A program made the position numbers and the translations under genes. The notes beneath the pieces are model-generated. The model was given only the letters and a program-made list of their open reading frames with translations, had not been told where the DNA came from and did no database searches. Shown piece by piece: positions 46,394 through 55,972 of a stretch of DNA of 64,000 bases. Positions within the stretch are counted from its first letter, which is position 1. The number at the start of each line of letters is the position of its first letter. Origin of the DNA: Xanthocytophaga agilis (lineage in GTDB: Bacteria > Bacteroidota > Bacteroidia > Cytophagales > 172606-1); contig NZ_JASJOU010000013.1 of the NCBI RefSeq assembly GCF_030068605.1, positions 186,001-250,000 of the forward strand. The letters run 5' to 3'.

Positions 46394-47791
46394 ATGAAAG
46401 TATTCACCAACTACCTGACAGGGCTTGTTGCCTTAATCATAAGCCTGTCAGGTATGGCTCAGTCAACAACAGCGGTTACTGAGTCTGATAAAATACAGCC
46501 GTCTACACAGCAAAAAGATCCTGTGCCTGCTACCAATCAGTGGTGGCAGCTTTTTCAGGACCCTTTGCTGGACTCACTGATTCAGGTTGGTATTGCCAAC
46601 AACTTAGAGATTAAGTCTGTAATGAATCGTCTGGAGGAATCACGTACCCGTATCAAACTGGCAGAATCCTATCGGGTTCCCTCTGTACGATTTGATCCCT
46701 ACGCGTCTACTCAAAACCTTGCACCAAATCGTCCATTGGCCTTACAGGTACAGGATCAACAGGTCAAACGCTTCATTATGAATACATTTCAGCTTCCAAT
46801 AGATGTAAGCTATGAAGTAGATATCTGGCAACGTTACAGAAAACAGATACAGGTAAACCAGATATTAAGCCAGGCAACAGAAGCAGAACGTCAGGCTGTA
46901 CAGCTTACGGTTACTACAGAAATTGCTCGCAGTTATCTGCTTTTGCAAACTACAGATACGGAAAAACGGGTATTGGAACAGGGATTGCGTTTACGGGATT
47001 CAACACTACAGGTAGTCAAAGCTCGCTATAAAGCAGGACTTACCACAGAAATGGATGTACAACGTGCACAAACAGAAGTAGCTACCATACAAATACAGTT
47101 ACAAAGCATTCAGCGCACTCGTTCTGAACTTGAACTTTCGCTGGCAGTCTTAACCGGAGCAGAACCGACTCAGTTAAACGTTCCGGAAAAAACGCTGGCA
47201 GAAACATTACCAGTTGTTCCAGCAGCATCAGCTAGTGAATTACCATTACATCGCCCAGACTTGATCCAGTCTGCCTATATGACAACTATTGCGGAAGAAC
47301 AGGTTCGTATCAACAAAGCAGCTCTACGTCCAAGATTAAATCTGATAGGATCAGCAGGATTAACCTCACGAAAAGTCGATATGCTGCTCAGTTCCAATAG
47401 TGCTACCTATATGGTAGGCGGAAGCATTGTAATTCCTATTTATGAAGGTAACCGTAACCGAAACAATGTAGTTCTGGCTCAACAGCAGGTACAAACAGCT
47501 ACATCAACGTATCAGCAACGTGTATTGACAGCAAAAAAAGAAGTAGAAACAGCCCTGGTTAATCTCCAAATACTTACTCAACAAAATGTAAGTCAGCAAC
47601 AGGCTCTTGAATCTGCTTTAAAAACACGGAGTTACTCACGTGAATTGTACGTAAAAGGACTTACTACTTTTCTGGATGTTGTAGACTCCGAACGCACTGC
47701 ATTGGATCTGCAACGTCAGGCAGTTAACCTTCACGGACAGCAAGCACTTTATACAGTTGCTCTTATCAAAGCACTGGGAGGAAGCTGGTAA
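46394..47791 (+). CDS. TolC/OprM-family outer membrane efflux channel
   Basis: The outer membrane exit duct of the pump, about 465 residues from ATG 46394; a TTG at 46370 would add eight residues before a good signal peptide (MKVFTNYLTGLVALIISLSG). Two outer-membrane-efflux repeats are present, each with a long helical hairpin (for example LQTTDTEKRVLEQGLRLRDS and VLTAKKEVETALVNLQ). Between them is the RPDLIQSAY motif typical of NodT-type lipoproteins, though the lipobox Cys is absent. It is the last gene of the operon, with an intrinsic terminator 27 bases downstream. Confidence 0.92.
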   Translation: MKVFTNYLTGLVALIISLSGMAQSTTAVTESDKIQPSTQQKDPVPATNQWWQLFQDPLLDSLIQVGIANNLEIKSVMNRLEESRTRIKLAESYRVPSVRFDPYASTQNLAPNRPLALQVQDQQVKRFIMNTFQLPIDVSYEVDIWQRYRKQIQVNQILSQATEAERQAVQLTVTTEIARSYLLLQTTDTEKRVLEQGLRLRDSTLQVVKARYKAGLTTEMDVQRAQTEVATIQIQLQSIQRTRSELELSLAVLTGAEPTQLNVPEKTLAETLPVVPAASASELPLHRPDLIQSAYMTTIAEEQVRINKAALRPRLNLIGSAGLTSRKVDMLLSSNSATYMVGGSIVIPIYEGNRNRNNVVLAQQQVQTATSTYQQRVLTAKKEVETALVNLQILTQQNVSQQQALESALKTRSYSRELYVKGLTTFLDVVDSERTALDLQRQAVNLHGQQALYTVALIKALGGSW

Positions 47792-47817
47792 GTATACCTT
47801 ATATTTTTTAATTACAC

Positions 47818-47849
47818 AGTCCCTACTGACTATTCAGAGGGACTTTTTT
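47818..47849 (+). terminator. Terminator of the RND efflux operon
   Basis: Stem AGTCCCT (47818-47824) with AGGGACT (47838-47844), then TTTTTT. It ends the three-gene efflux unit. The 48528-ward remainder of the gap (47850-48528) is AT-rich and has only unsupported short frames. Confidence 0.8.
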
Positions 47850-48528
47850 ATTTCTCTATTGAATGCAGTAAGCTAACAGGTTATTTTTTGTCGTTATAGA
47901 TCAGAGGTTACATCTATTTTGAACCACTTTCCATAAAAAAATTCTTCGGGCATGCATCAACTCCCGCTTAATCTGCTTTTCATATTTTCACTATTTAGCG
48001 AAACAACAAATAAAATACAGAATAAAATATTTTTTATAACCTTAAATACTTTTCACCTCGGAAAAATCCATATTAACAGCCAAAACTTCAATAATAGGTT
48101 TCAATTAAATATCTTATTTACTAAGTCTGTAATAATAAGCTATATAGAAGATAAACTAACAAAAGCTTCTGCACCTGCTTCCTTTCTATTTTTTATACAT
48201 TAATAGACCATGTAAGGTATTCACATGAATTTGATCTTATTAGCAGAGAGCAACACATCGACCAGTACCTTTCAATTTACTTTCATAGAACTCAAATCAC
48301 TCTATAAAAGCAAATTACCACAAAAATACTTGTATAAATCTACCCCTATAAGAAGGTTACAGGCATACGTATCCAGCTTAAAACTTATCACATTAATCCT
48401 ACAGTTTTCCGATACAGGCAGTGTCAAAGCTTCGTAAACATTACATTAATGGTATACACATTTACGGAATACTTCATTATATCTATGCTATCTTGCCGTA
48501 TCTTAAAAAAACAAAAATTAGTAAACAG

Positions 48529-49098
48529 ATGGCAGGCAAGTCGTTATTCACTATTGTTTCTTATAATGAAGCAAGTCCTGAAGTACAAAAAATTTATGAT
48601 GAAACTAAAAAGGAGCTAGGGATTCCGTTTGTACTTAACTGGTTTAAATGCCAGGGGAATAATGCCATCTTATTGAGAGGAAACTGGGAAAAGCTTAGAT
48701 CTACATTGATCATGGGCAATGTTCCCAACCTTGTAAAACAGTTGATTATTTATAATGTATCCAGCAAACGCAAATGTGAATACTGCGCTACTGCACATGC
48801 CATATTTGCCAATATGATGGGCAAAGCAATAGGTGGTAATGACTTTATTATTACAGAGAACCTGGATAGCGACATAATTCCTGTTAGTTACAAAACTGCT
48901 TTACGGGTTGTGACCAAAGGAGCTTTGCATCCGGAAACAATCGGACAAGAGGACTTTGATGAACTATACGAAGCTGGTTTTGATTCAGGTGAAATTCAGG
49001 AACTAATGGCGCAAGCTGATTTAGTCAATATGCTTAATACCATTGCTGACATCTCAGGAATTAAAGTTGATAATGAATTACTCGAAATCGAAGTTTAA
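48529..49098 (+). CDS. AhpD-like/carboxymuconolactone decarboxylase family protein
   Basis: A probable alkylhydroperoxidase-like protein of 189 residues. The peroxidatic motif is CEYCATAHAIFANM (Cys-x-x-Cys followed by His), the arrangement used by AhpD proteins to reduce peroxides or lipoyl groups. The N-terminus FTIVSYNEASPEVQKIYDET is usual for the family. The start is placed at ATG 48529; an upstream GTG at 48421 would add 36 residues without homology support. It is first of a likely operon with the GAF/H-box protein (11 bases later) and a receiver. Confidence 0.82.
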   Translation: MAGKSLFTIVSYNEASPEVQKIYDETKKELGIPFVLNWFKCQGNNAILLRGNWEKLRSTLIMGNVPNLVKQLIIYNVSSKRKCEYCATAHAIFANMMGKAIGGNDFIITENLDSDIIPVSYKTALRVVTKGALHPETIGQEDFDELYEAGFDSGEIQELMAQADLVNMLNTIADISGIKVDNELLEIEV

Positions 49099-49109
49099 TT
49101 TCCTGATCA

Positions 49110-49961
49110 TTGAGTAACCCATTAGAATTCAGATACCGTCTTGTGTATGAGTCGCTGGCCAAACTGACTACTCATCTGAATCATTCAGAGACGCTCGACG
49201 AGGTACAGCATTGTTTGCAAAGGCACCTGAAATATCTCTTTGACTATCAATTGGTCAGATTTGGCTACTATCAGGACGGACAGTATACTATCTACTCAGT
49301 CTTTAAGGCTGAAAGCCGATTGGAAACAGGCAGTACAAAAATATTCTGGGAACATGAACGTATATTACAAAAGCAGGAAATCCCGGTTGTACTGGATAAC
49401 CTTTCCAATCTTGATGTCAGAGCAGAAACGTATCCGATTCCACTGAAAGAGGTATGTGATAAAATATGGGGCTGGCATTTTCCTTTTGGAACTGCTAGCG
49501 GAATGGTAGTATCTGTATTTTCCGGAGAAAACAAACTATTTTCTCAAACAGATATTCCTGTACTAAAGATTGTATCTGAAAGTTTATATTCCCGAATCTT
49601 TACCATTTGTCTGATTCAGGAACTGGATCAACGAAAGCAGGATTTACTGATCGCACTGGAAGATGTACAGGAAAAAAACCGAATTGTTTCAGATCTCGTA
49701 CATAAACAAGAGGAAATTATTCAGCAGCGAACTCGTGAATTACAAATAAAAAACGAAAAACTATTTGAACTATCCAAACTCAATGCCCATTCAGTCCGGG
49801 AACCCTTATCAAGAATACTAGGGCTGATACAGGTAGCAGAACTTATATATAGTAACGAAATTCAACCAGAATGGCTGGCAATGTTACAGGTATCCTCACA
49901 AGATCTGGACTCTGCCTTACAAAATGTTATACAGCTCACAGATCGGGAGATCTTAAAATAA
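49110..49961 (+). CDS. GAF-domain protein with truncated histidine-kinase dimerisation domain
   Basis: A 283-residue signalling protein. Residues about 10-165 form a GAF-like domain, followed by a coiled coil (about 170-225). A dimerisation helix pair follows with an H-box (NAHSVREPLSRILGL, His near 228). The protein ends there: no N, G1 or G2 ATP-binding boxes are present, so it cannot phosphorylate itself. It may be a phosphotransfer or dimer partner, or a remnant kinase. The start codon is TTG; no better one precedes the GAF domain. The next gene, 13 bases later, is a lone receiver. Confidence 0.8.
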   Translation: MSNPLEFRYRLVYESLAKLTTHLNHSETLDEVQHCLQRHLKYLFDYQLVRFGYYQDGQYTIYSVFKAESRLETGSTKIFWEHERILQKQEIPVVLDNLSNLDVRAETYPIPLKEVCDKIWGWHFPFGTASGMVVSVFSGENKLFSQTDIPVLKIVSESLYSRIFTICLIQELDQRKQDLLIALEDVQEKNRIVSDLVHKQEEIIQQRTRELQIKNEKLFELSKLNAHSVREPLSRILGLIQVAELIYSNEIQPEWLAMLQVSSQDLDSALQNVIQLTDREILK

Positions 49962-49974
49962 ACTTAGTAGAGGT

Positions 49975-50352
49975 ATGCCGAAGAAAGTAATGTTAGTAGA
50001 CGACATGGAGATTGCAAACTTTATCTCCAAAAAAATCATTCAGAATACCTTGGGTGATGTAGAAGTATATGATTTTACAAGTCCGAAATTGGCGTATGAA
50101 CAAATTGAAGAGATCCACCCTGATATTATTTTATTGGATCTGAACATGCCTGTTATGGATGGATGGGCATTTCTGGAACGGATGCAGGCAGAAAACAAAC
50201 AGGATTATAAAGTCTTGATCCTAACTTCTTCTACCAGTGAAGTTGACAAAGAAAAAGGTATGCAGTTTTCTAATGTACTTAATTTTTGCTCCAAACCACT
50301 TAACAAAGAACTTCTTGTAAGCTTCTTTCTGACAGAAAAGCTGTCTGCCTGA
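49975..50352 (+). CDS. Stand-alone response regulator receiver domain
   Basis: A single receiver domain of 125 residues. The acidic pair is in MLVDDME, the phospho-acceptor Asp in ILLDLNMPVMDGW, the Thr/Ser in LILTSST, and the Lys in NFCSKPLNKE. No output domain is attached. A purine-rich AGAGG lies five bases before the ATG. It probably partners with the truncated H-box protein encoded upstream. Confidence 0.9.
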   Translation: MPKKVMLVDDMEIANFISKKIIQNTLGDVEVYDFTSPKLAYEQIEEIHPDIILLDLNMPVMDGWAFLERMQAENKQDYKVLILTSSTSEVDKEKGMQFSNVLNFCSKPLNKELLVSFFLTEKLSA

Positions 50353-50360
50353 TAAAAGTA

Positions 50361-50428
50361 TTACAAAACAGAAAATGGTCAAACCAGCAATTTCAATTGT
50401 GTGGGTTTGACCATTTTCTGTTTTGTAA
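50361..50428. terminator. Bidirectional terminator, 25-bp stem
   Basis: Perfect 25-bp inverted repeat (50361-50385 with 50404-50428) around an 18-base loop. It lies between the receiver gene and the convergent DUF6515 gene. Confidence 0.9.
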
Positions 50429-50436
50429 GCTATTGC

Positions 50437-51015
50437 CTAATCATCCAGATTGCCAACCACTTCATATTGTGTCCCAGAAGCTGTCACTACAGGTTTATAC
50501 AAAAGGTCGTCAAACTCATAGTAATTCTCTCCATCAATTGTCACTTCATCCACATTCTCTTCTGGTAAATTGGGTACTACTGTACCTACTACAGGTTCAA
50601 CAGTTTCATACTCATTGCCAACCTGCTTATAGTAAGCGCCTTGATAATAATAGTGAGGTGTACCACCAATAACAATATTTGTATATCCAACAGGTAAAAC
50701 TCTAATCCGCACACCTCTGGGAGGAGCAATTACGGTATATACATTGTTGACTTGTGTATGATAAAATCCATTGTAATAATAGTAGTTTCGTCCACGGGAT
50801 ACTACAGTTACATGGCCTGCAGGTAAGACAGTCACAGTTCGAACACGTCTCGGTCTCACCACCACTACTTTAGCGCGTGGATAACGACGGACAGGTCTGG
50901 CTCTGACAACCCGTACTCGTTCTACCCTTCTGTGTGCATGTCGTTGAGCAAGCAAGTCACTCTCTACTGAAGTCAACAGACTTATCAGTAAAGTTGCAAA
51001 AACTATTATTTTCAT
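50437..51015 (-). CDS. DUF6515-like exported protein
   Basis: A 192-residue exported protein. After a signal peptide (about 1-23) comes a very basic Arg/Val stretch (RVERVRVVRARPVRRYPRAK). Repeats of Tyr-rich beta segments follow: NYYYYNGFYHTQVNNVYTV, HYYYQGAYYKQVGNEYETV and NYYEFDDLLYKPVV. The tandem YY-x-x-G-x-Y motif and layout fit DUF6515, whose function is not known. It may be a periplasmic or surface beta-repeat protein. Confidence 0.8.
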   Translation of the reverse strand: MKIIVFATLLISLLTSVESDLLAQRHAHRRVERVRVVRARPVRRYPRAKVVVVRPRRVRTVTVLPAGHVTVVSRGRNYYYYNGFYHTQVNNVYTVIAPPRGVRIRVLPVGYTNIVIGGTPHYYYQGAYYKQVGNEYETVEPVVGTVVPNLPEENVDEVTIDGENYYEFDDLLYKPVVTASGTQYEVVGNLDD

Positions 51016-51369
51016 TGTTCGTTTGTTTAAAAGTTGTATTCAATCAGACCAGAAAATCTGCAGAAGGTTTAATCCTCCAATTTACTTAGTCCAATATAGC
51101 GTCTATAGTAAAGATCAAACAACTCATAATGACAGGATTAATTACACAAACGACAGAAGAATAAAGTACTGGTAGAAGAGAGACAACTATAGTTTATCTG
51201 AAAAACCAGTTGTTTTTTTATCTGAGACACAGTAATTACCTGACATCCAAACCCATTTTGGCTAGCATAAGAATAACTGCATAAATCAGGATGTATCAAA
51301 ACGATATTAGCCTTACATTTGATTGTCGGAATCATCCGGTTTTGTTTTATTTAATTTATCTTTATTTCA

Positions 51370-53670
51370 ATGAGTTTCTGTTTAGTAAAACGTGTATTTC
51401 TCATGCTGACAGCAGGTCTCATCTGCCATGCTAGCTGGGCGCAAGCCACGAAATACCCCATTATCCCCTACCCCACAACGTTGGTCGAGAAGGAAGGGCA
51501 ATTTACAATTACTGTCAAAACCAATCTTTCACTGGCTAAAAATGCAGCTTCATTTGTCAACGAAGCAAACCAGTTGAAAGCCATTATCAAAAATGCCACA
51601 GGTATTACCTTGTCTTCCCAAAAATCAAAAGGAGGCTCAGGTATCCTGTTTCAGCAGGACCCAGGCATTAACAATCCGGAGGGGTATCGTCTCGCAATTA
51701 CTCCAGAGCTAGTAACTATCACAGCAAAAACGCCTACGGGTATGTTTCGGGCAACCCAAACGCTGCGTCAGCTATTACCTGTTAAAGCAATATCTTCACA
51801 ATCTGTTACCATACCAGCTGTAGAAATTAAAGATGAACCCATGTATACATGGCGCGGAATGCATCTGGATGTTTCACGTCATTTCTTCTCAGTAGAGTAT
51901 CTCAAAAAATATATTGATCTGCTGGCCCTTTATAAAATGAATAAACTGCACCTGCATCTCACAGATGATCAGGGTTGGCGAATTGAAATCAAGAAATATC
52001 CTAAACTAACAGAACAAGGAGCCTGGAGAACATTCAACAACCAGGATTCGACCTGTATGAAAAGAGCCAAGGATAATCCTGACTTTGAGATTGATACGAA
52101 ACATATTGTACAAAAAGATGGAAAAACAATGTACGGAGGATTTTATACCCAGCAACAAATGAAAGATATCATTGCTTTTGCTGCAGCCCGACACATTGAA
52201 ATTATTCCTGAAATAGACATGCCAGGCCATATGATGGCAGCTATCAAAGCATATCCTTATCTGAGTTGCAGTGGAAATACCGGCTGGGGTAAAGATTTCT
52301 CCACCCCTATTTGCCCTTGTAATGAAGCTACGTACCAGTTTGCTCAGGATGTATACACTGAGATCATAGATCTGTTCCCAAGCGAATACATTCATCTTGG
52401 AGCTGACGAAGTTGAAAAGACCAGTTGGGCACAGGCAGATGTGTGCAAGGAACTTATGCAAAAAGAAGGAATCAAGAATGTCAATGAATTGCAAAGCTAC
52501 TTTGTACACCGCATGGAGAAATTCTTCCACTCAAAAGGTAAAAAACTAATTGGCTGGGATGAAATTCTGGAAGGAGGAATCAATCCATCAGCTATTGTGA
52601 TGTACTGGCGCAGTTGGGTACCTCAGGCACCTATCAAAGCGGCTAAAAATGGAAATCAGGTAATCATGACACCTGGCACCCCTTTGTATTTCGACTCTCC
52701 TCCTGATAAAAATTCTATATACAATGTGTATCATTTTCAAGTAGTTCCCAAAGGCTTAACTGACATAGAAGGGAAAGCAATTATAGGTGCACAAGCTAAT
52801 ATATGGACAGAGTATATTCCTTCTGAAAAACGTGCGGACTATATGTTCATGCCTCGTATGACTGCCTTATCAGAAGTACTGTGGACACATAAGGATCTTT
52901 ACGAGTCTTATCAAAGCCGATTGATTCAACATTATGATCGACTGGAAACAATGGGTGTACACTACCGTATTCCGGACTTGACAGGTTTTACAGGAGAAAA
53001 TGTATTTACGGATCAGGCAGTACTAACCGTTCAAAAACCGCTTCAGGAATTAAGCATCCGCTATACAACAGATGGAACCTTACCTCAGGTGACATCTCCT
53101 GTACTACCCTCTTCTCTGACCATTAAAACACCTTCTACTATCAAAGTAGCAGCCTTTACTCAGTCAGGATCCCGTGGCGATATTTACACGCTTTCCTACA
53201 AACAGGAAACGTACGCCGAACCGGCTTCTGTTGCCAATCCGGTGCAGGGGCTACAATGTACCTACTACCCTGAGTATTTCCTGAATACTATTCAAATCAA
53301 AACCAAGAATGCCGCTGGTACTTCTGTAGTTAAAACAGTAGTTGTACCTCAGGAGGCTACAGCAGGTAGCTTTGGACTAACCTATAGAGGATATCTGAAC
53401 ATACCAGAAACAGGTGTGTATAGCTTCTATCTGACATGTGATGATGGTGGCATATTGCGTATAGCAGGTAGAGAAGTAGTCAATAACGATGGTCAGCATT
53501 CGGCTATTGAAAAAAGCGGACAGGTAGCGCTTAAAAAGGGCTTGCAGCCTATCGAGATTGATTTTATTGAAGGTGGTGGTGGTTATGCGCTTAAACTACA
53601 GTACAGTTTGGGTAATGAAGCACCTAAAGACATTCCTGCAAGCTGGCTTGTTCAACCTCAAAACAAATAA
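51370..53670 (+). CDS. Beta-N-acetylhexosaminidase (GH20) with PA14-like C-terminus
   Basis: A 766-residue exported hexosaminidase that cleaves terminal GlcNAc or GalNAc from glycans or chitin oligomers. Signal peptide about 1-24. A GH20b domain (about 27-150) is followed by the GH20 barrel (about 155-510) with HLHLTDDQGWRIEIKKYP, EIIPEIDMPGHM and the catalytic Asp-Glu pair in HLGADEVEKTSW. A chitobiase C-terminal Ig-like domain follows (about 540-620, SIRYTTDGTLPQ). The last 130 residues are PA14-like (YRGYLNIPETGVYSFYLTCD). It is a single gene, with a terminator 22 bases downstream. Confidence 0.94.
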   Translation: MSFCLVKRVFLMLTAGLICHASWAQATKYPIIPYPTTLVEKEGQFTITVKTNLSLAKNAASFVNEANQLKAIIKNATGITLSSQKSKGGSGILFQQDPGINNPEGYRLAITPELVTITAKTPTGMFRATQTLRQLLPVKAISSQSVTIPAVEIKDEPMYTWRGMHLDVSRHFFSVEYLKKYIDLLALYKMNKLHLHLTDDQGWRIEIKKYPKLTEQGAWRTFNNQDSTCMKRAKDNPDFEIDTKHIVQKDGKTMYGGFYTQQQMKDIIAFAAARHIEIIPEIDMPGHMMAAIKAYPYLSCSGNTGWGKDFSTPICPCNEATYQFAQDVYTEIIDLFPSEYIHLGADEVEKTSWAQADVCKELMQKEGIKNVNELQSYFVHRMEKFFHSKGKKLIGWDEILEGGINPSAIVMYWRSWVPQAPIKAAKNGNQVIMTPGTPLYFDSPPDKNSIYNVYHFQVVPKGLTDIEGKAIIGAQANIWTEYIPSEKRADYMFMPRMTALSEVLWTHKDLYESYQSRLIQHYDRLETMGVHYRIPDLTGFTGENVFTDQAVLTVQKPLQELSIRYTTDGTLPQVTSPVLPSSLTIKTPSTIKVAAFTQSGSRGDIYTLSYKQETYAEPASVANPVQGLQCTYYPEYFLNTIQIKTKNAAGTSVVKTVVVPQEATAGSFGLTYRGYLNIPETGVYSFYLTCDDGGILRIAGREVVNNDGQHSAIEKSGQVALKKGLQPIEIDFIEGGGGYALKLQYSLGNEAPKDIPASWLVQPQNK

Positions 53671-53692
53671 TAGTCAGGCATTATATTTATAT

Positions 53693-53736
53693 AGTACATT
53701 ACTACAGGTTTATACCTGCCAGTAATGTACTTTTTA
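53693..53736 (+). terminator. Terminator of the hexosaminidase gene
   Basis: Stem AGTACATTAC (53693-53702) with GTAATGTACT (53722-53731), inner stem CAGGT/ACCTG and loop TTAT, then a T-rich tract. Confidence 0.85.
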
Positions 53737-53764
53737 TTTTATCTTTATTTCTGTTTATACCATT

Positions 53765-54457
53765 ATGTCAATTGCAAACCATAGCTGGGATCTGAGTATA
53801 CCAGAAGCAATAGCGTTACAAAAAGAACTACGTACTCAAATACAACTTACGCCTCTTGATAAAGAGATACGATATGTAGCGGGTACGGATATTTCCTTTA
53901 ATAAATTCTCAGATACTGTATATGCAGGCATTGTTGTGTTAGACCTGACAACCTTGCAGGAAGTAGCTCGTTCTATGGTTGTAACAGAAACACATTTTCC
54001 CTATGTACCTGGTTTGTTGTCATTTCGCGAGATTCCTGCTTTGCTGCAAGCTTGGGAACAGCTAACCTTTAAACCAGACCTTTTAATTGTAGATGGTCAT
54101 GGCATTGCTCATCCAAGGCGACTAGGTATTGCTACCCATCTGGGTCTGGCGTTGGATATGCCCACCATTGGTTGTGGTAAAAGCCGGCTGACAGGTACCT
54201 ATACCCTACCAGATAATGAACCAGGTTCTACCTCTCCACTATGGGATCGTCAGGATCAAATTGGTATAGTGTTACGTAGTAAGCGAAACACACTACCTCT
54301 TTTTATATCTCCTGGTCATAAAATCACTTTTGCAGAAAGTGTTACGATAGTACAGAAGTGTATTACCAAATATCGGCTTCCGGAAACTACCCGAAAAGTA
54401 CATGATGCCGTAAATGCCCTACGTATTGCTCATAAAGATCCAGCATCTCCTTCCTGA
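53765..54457 (+). CDS. nfi: Endonuclease V (deoxyinosine 3'-endonuclease)
   Basis: A DNA repair nuclease that cuts the second phosphodiester bond 3' to deoxyinosine in deaminated DNA. The 230-residue protein shows the family motifs: the first catalytic Asp in VAGTDISFNK, the Glu in LLSFREIPALLQAW, and VDGHGIAHPRRLGIA with the second Asp. The Tyr wedge region is in HFPYVPGLLSF. Length is normal. It stands alone between a terminator and a long AT-rich gap. Confidence 0.95.
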   Translation: MSIANHSWDLSIPEAIALQKELRTQIQLTPLDKEIRYVAGTDISFNKFSDTVYAGIVVLDLTTLQEVARSMVVTETHFPYVPGLLSFREIPALLQAWEQLTFKPDLLIVDGHGIAHPRRLGIATHLGLALDMPTIGCGKSRLTGTYTLPDNEPGSTSPLWDRQDQIGIVLRSKRNTLPLFISPGHKITFAESVTIVQKCITKYRLPETTRKVHDAVNALRIAHKDPASPS

Positions 54458-55029
54458 TAAAGATAATTTCATATACTTTTTAGCCATTAACTCTAATATC
54501 CTATTTTCCTATCAAATAAATCCTATTTACATTTAATAAGGCCTTATACTTTCAAAACCAGTTTTTATTTGTAAAAAATAATCTTTCACTCTGCTACTTT
54601 AAATTCGTTATTGCATATAAAGCGTAAACACCTAACAAACAACCTATTACTAAACAACATACCTAAAAAGAGTTCTTACATCCATAAATTGCATACAAGA
54701 ATGCTTTTATTAAGTCTAAACCTTATATAATAATCTGCAAATCAACATATTATAATTAATAAAATTTTTATCTATTCTATTCAATAAAAAAATATTTTTT
54801 CTTTTTTAAGTCGAAACTGCAATTTCTCACAAATTTCTTACATACTCCTATAAGTCCAATTCCTCACCTAACTTACTAAATACCTACTAAATTCATAAGT
54901 TTAATTACTCATTTTTCTTTTATATTTTGAATACAGCGATAAGAGCTTTTTTCTTAACTAATTATCTATATCGCCACAGAATAATACAATTGCAAGTTGC
55001 ATCTATTTGATATAACCACGAAAATCATT

Positions 55030-55213
55030 GTACTTTTCCTATACAAACACAGGGGTACCTATTTCAACTACTCGTAAATAACTTTACCTATCCATTTGTA
55101 CTTTTTCTGGCTAATAGTACTTTTCAAACATACCAATAGTACTTTTCCAATGACCACTTTTTGCTTTTTCTTCTTTTATTACGAATCTATTATTACATCG
55201 TGATTGTACTTTT
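55030..55213 (+). repeat. Five GTACTTTT octamers in a long AT-rich gap
   Basis: GTACTTTT occurs at 55030, 55098, 55117, 55139 and 55206, all in the same direction, with start-to-start distances of 68, 19, 22 and 67. They precede the TACCTTTG promoter box at 55232 and the 55347 gene. The gap 54458-55346 is otherwise very A/T-rich and holds no supportable gene. Confidence 0.7.
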
Positions 55214-55231
55214 TTCAATACAGAACTGCCG

Positions 55232-55239
55232 TACCTTTG
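55232..55239 (+). promoter_or_regulatory. -7 box of the 55347 gene
   Basis: TACCTTTG, with the start 108 bases downstream. A TTG at 55204-55206 is 25 bases away, longer than usual. It overlaps the last part of the GTACTTTT series. Confidence 0.45.
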
Positions 55240-55346
55240 TATCGTTGATTTACACAATCAACCATACAAAACCAAATTAATAAAAGTATAACCTTTAAAT
55301 CACCCATCTTAAAAATTACCTAAAATAACAATCAGCAATTATTACT

Positions 55347-55940
55347 ATGAAAACCTCTCTAATGTCATTCGCTCTTGCCCTTGTTTTTTCAGTTGCAACT
55401 TTTGCTATGGACAATATCGATGACACTAAAAAAACTTCTTCAGCAACAATTACAACAACTAATCGCGCAGCGGTTTACAATCTGGTATATACTTCTGCCA
55501 AAGCAGGTCTGGTAACAGTATCTATCAAAAATCAGGATGGTCTTGTTGTAATGCAGGAAGAAATTGAATCAGATAAAAAAGGATTTATCCGTCCATATAA
55601 CTTTACTGCAATGCCTGCAGGAAGCTACACACTAATAGTGAAAGATGCAGCTGGTAAATCTGAACTATCATTGACTTATGCTCACACAGTACTTAGCCCA
55701 GTACGTAAGGCTGAGATCAAATCACTGGAAAGCAACAAATATCAGTTACGTTTGATTGGTAGTACAGCAGAATCTATCGAGGTTACAATCTACAACCAGT
55801 TTGATCTGCCTGTTTACACAGAAACATTAACACAAAAAGGAAGCTTTATCAGAACCTATGATTTAAGTAAAATGAAATCAGCTAAAAATCGGTTCGAGGT
55901 AAAAGCTAACGGTAAAATAATCAACCAAATTGAGTTATAA
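55347..55940 (+). CDS. Exported protein with two repeated beta-sandwich halves
   Basis: A 197-residue secreted protein of unknown role. Signal peptide about 1-20 (ends TFAMD). The mature part has two similar halves. The first, about 43-115, contains VTVSIKNQDGLVVMQEEI and FIRPYNFTAMPAGSYTLIV. The second, about 131-197, contains IEVTIYNQFDLPVYTETL and FIRTYDLSKMKSAKNRFEV. Each is like the beta-sandwich of T9SS-type C-terminal domains, but without a YPNP start and with a hydrophobic end. It has a promoter box, a long leader and a strong terminator, so it is probably well expressed. The resemblance to sorting-domain folds is inference. Confidence 0.75.
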   Translation: MKTSLMSFALALVFSVATFAMDNIDDTKKTSSATITTTNRAAVYNLVYTSAKAGLVTVSIKNQDGLVVMQEEIESDKKGFIRPYNFTAMPAGSYTLIVKDAAGKSELSLTYAHTVLSPVRKAEIKSLESNKYQLRLIGSTAESIEVTIYNQFDLPVYTETLTQKGSFIRTYDLSKMKSAKNRFEVKANGKIINQIEL

Positions 55941-55972
55941 GAGTAGTGCACTTTATAGACTAGGCGTTTGTG

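Noticed and set aside
47952-48437. Two short plus-strand ORFs after the efflux operon
   Set aside because: Low-complexity AT-rich frames with no start signal, signal peptide or domain.
49110-49961. Complete sensor histidine kinase
   Set aside because: The H-box is present but the N, G1 and G2 ATP-binding boxes are absent before the stop.
51138-51335. 65-codon minus-strand ORF upstream of the hexosaminidase gene
   Set aside because: No motif, no promoter and Cys/Ser-rich composition; the 51016-51369 gap shows nothing else I can support.
52006-52530. 174-codon minus-strand ORF
   Set aside because: It lies wholly inside the GH20 coding sequence, opposite the catalytic region, and has no independent support.
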